This document shows, piece by piece, positions 5,113 through 6,114 of a stretch of DNA of 6,114 nucleotides. A program made the translations under genes and the position numbers. The DNA comes from Chloroflexota bacterium (GTDB lineage: Bacteria > Chloroflexota > Limnocylindria > Limnocylindrales > CSP1-4), in the NCBI GenBank assembly GCA_013696275.1, contig JACCYW010000426.1, forward strand, positions 1-6,114, written 5' to 3'. The notes under the pieces were generated by a model. It had not been told where the DNA came from. It was given only the letters and a program-made list of their open reading frames with translations, and did not search any database. Within the stretch, counting starts at the first letter, position 1. Every line of letters begins with the position of its first letter.

Positions 5113-6114
5113 GTGCCCTCACTTGGTCCCTCCAGCGCCGTAGCGGTGACCAGGCGGGCGTCACAGAGGCGCCCCGGTCGAGCTGCAGCACGCTCCGCGA
5201 AGTCAGCGCCGCCGGTCTTGGCCGAAGTCGTCCGCGGTGGCATCGTGGAGAGTCGACACCGCGGCCACGTGGTGCAGGTCAGTCAGAGCGGGATGCTGGA
5301 AAAGGGCATCGGCGACCCGGATATGCCGGTCACCTTGAGGTCGGCGGTCAAGCCCTTCGCTATCATCCCGCTGATCGAATCGGGCGCCGCTGACGATCTG
5401 GACGTGACGCCGGTCGAGCTGGCGGTGATGGCCGCGTCGCACGCCGGCGAAGACCTGCACGTACGGACCCTCCAGGCCCTCTTCCGCCGAGCCGGCATCA
5501 GTCAGACCTTGCTGGCCTGTGGCTCGGAAGGGATGCCCCTCGACGAGCGGACCGCAGCGCGACTGGCGCGCGACGGTGAAGCAGCCGGACCCATCCGCCA
5601 TATGTGCTCGGGATTCCATGCCGCGAGCCTGTTGCTCAGTCGTTTCGCTGGTTGGTCACTGGACGAGTACGACCGACCGGACCACCCCAGCCAGCTTGCG
5701 GCGCGTGCGGCGGTCGCCAGCGTCTTCGGAGTCCGTTCCGAACTGCTGCGCACCGCCGTCGATGATTGCGGCTTGCTCACCTACGTCTTCCCGTTGGTCG
5801 AGGTCGCTCGGGCTTTCTGCCTGCTCGCCGACCCGACCGGTTCAGAGGCACCGGGAGCGGCCGCCCTGGCGCCCTACCTGCAGCGGGTCCGCGATGCCAT
5901 GCTGGCCGCGCCCGAGATGGTCGGTGGCACGGCTGAGATGCTTGACACCCGGCTGATGCGGACACTGCCCGGCCGGATAGTGGCCAAGAGCGGCGCCGAA
6001 GGCCTGCGAGGTATCGGCCTGCTCCCCGGCTGGGGCGGACGCGGCGGGACCGCCACCGGCGTCGTCGTGCGCATCGAGGACGGTGACGGGGCTGGCCGGG
6101 CCAACCGTGCCGTG
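5113..6114 (+). CDS. Asparaginase II-family protein (L-asparaginase, ReAV/AnsA-like), 3' end beyond the window
   Basis: Probable cytoplasmic L-asparaginase converting asparagine to aspartate and ammonia; 334 residues visible, frame open to the last base, about 30-40 residues probably missing. Conserved blocks in order, numbered from GTG 5113: LAEVVRGGIVESRHRGH (36-52), TLRSAVKPFA (74-83), AVMAASHAGED (104-114), MCSGFHA (164-170), AVDDCGLLTYVFPL, EMVGGTAEMLDTRLMR (268-283) and AKSGAEGLRGIGL (291-303). Ser77, Lys80, Ser109 and Lys292 match the Ser-Lys pairs of Rhizobium etli ReAV. Cys165 matches one zinc ligand, but the usual Lys is Phe168 and the second Cys position reads Leu277/Asp278. The start is uncertain: residues 1-35 are Arg/Ala/Ser-rich and weakly coding, no Shine-Dalgarno precedes GTG 5113 or GTG 5146, and TTG 5218 would begin directly at the conserved domain. 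I prefer 5113 because TACCAT lies six bases upstream, suggesting leaderless expression. Family is firm; activity is uncertain because of the altered metal site. Confidence 0.87.
   Translation, partial: MPSLGPSSAVAVTRRASQRRPGRAAARSAKSAPPVLAEVVRGGIVESRHRGHVVQVSQSGMLEKGIGDPDMPVTLRSAVKPFAIIPLIESGAADDLDVTPVELAVMAASHAGEDLHVRTLQALFRRAGISQTLLACGSEGMPLDERTAARLARDGEAAGPIRHMCSGFHAASLLLSRFAGWSLDEYDRPDHPSQLAARAAVASVFGVRSELLRTAVDDCGLLTYVFPLVEVARAFCLLADPTGSEAPGAAALAPYLQRVRDAMLAAPEMVGGTAEMLDTRLMRTLPGRIVAKSGAEGLRGIGLLPGWGGRGGTATGVVVRIEDGDGAGRANRAV

Noticed and set aside
4683..5393. Plus-strand open frame (236 residues) across upp and the start of the asparaginase gene
   Set aside because: It lies antisense to upp and then out of frame with the conserved asparaginase sequence; no domain is visible.
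1..6114. Mobile elements, CRISPR arrays, tRNA or rRNA genes, defence systems
   Set aside because: No transposase or integrase, terminal inverted repeats, regularly spaced repeats, or RNA-gene signatures were seen; the gene content is ordinary transport and metabolism.

Overview
The window is high-GC bacterial DNA, densely coding, with ATGA stop/start overlaps inside one operon. The lipoprotein linker built from Ser-Gln-Pro-Ala repeats, the high GC and the gene families suggest a GC-rich Chloroflexota lineage or a similar GC-rich Gram-positive-like soil or freshwater bacterium. This is an inference from style, not a phylogenetic result.

Layout. Positions 1-3453 (+) carry an ABC importer: a permease whose N-terminus lies outside the window, an ATPase, a second paralogous permease, and an NMT1/THI5-type substrate-binding lipoprotein. 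The first three genes overlap by 4 bases and must be co-translated. The binding protein follows after a 209-base gap that may hold its own promoter and a folded leader. A strong intrinsic terminator at 3476-3510 closes the operon. The importer belongs to the group that takes up riboflavin, the thiamin pyrimidine precursor or similar small aromatics; riboflavin (RibXY-like) or a pyrimidine is the best guess. The binding protein lacks the CCCFC motif of the THI5 biosynthetic enzyme, which supports a transport role.

Positions 3716-4339 (+) encode a secreted type-1 copper protein (cupredoxin) with an intact His-Cys-His-Met site and an extra C-terminal beta-rich domain. A 20-base-period direct repeat lies just upstream. 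This gene runs tail to tail, 4 bases apart, into upp (4344-4997, -), a complete uracil phosphoribosyltransferase for pyrimidine salvage.

From about 5113 to the window end (+), divergent from upp, an open frame with no stop encodes nearly all of an asparaginase II-family protein (the L-asparaginase type typified by Rhizobium etli ReAV). It keeps the Ser-Lys catalytic residues but appears to lack two of the three zinc ligands. The genes after the importer look like separate transcription units with no shared pathway. I see no mobile element, CRISPR array, tRNA or rRNA. The most interesting items are the zinc-site-divergent asparaginase, the folded leader of the binding-protein gene, and the repeat upstream of the cupredoxin gene.
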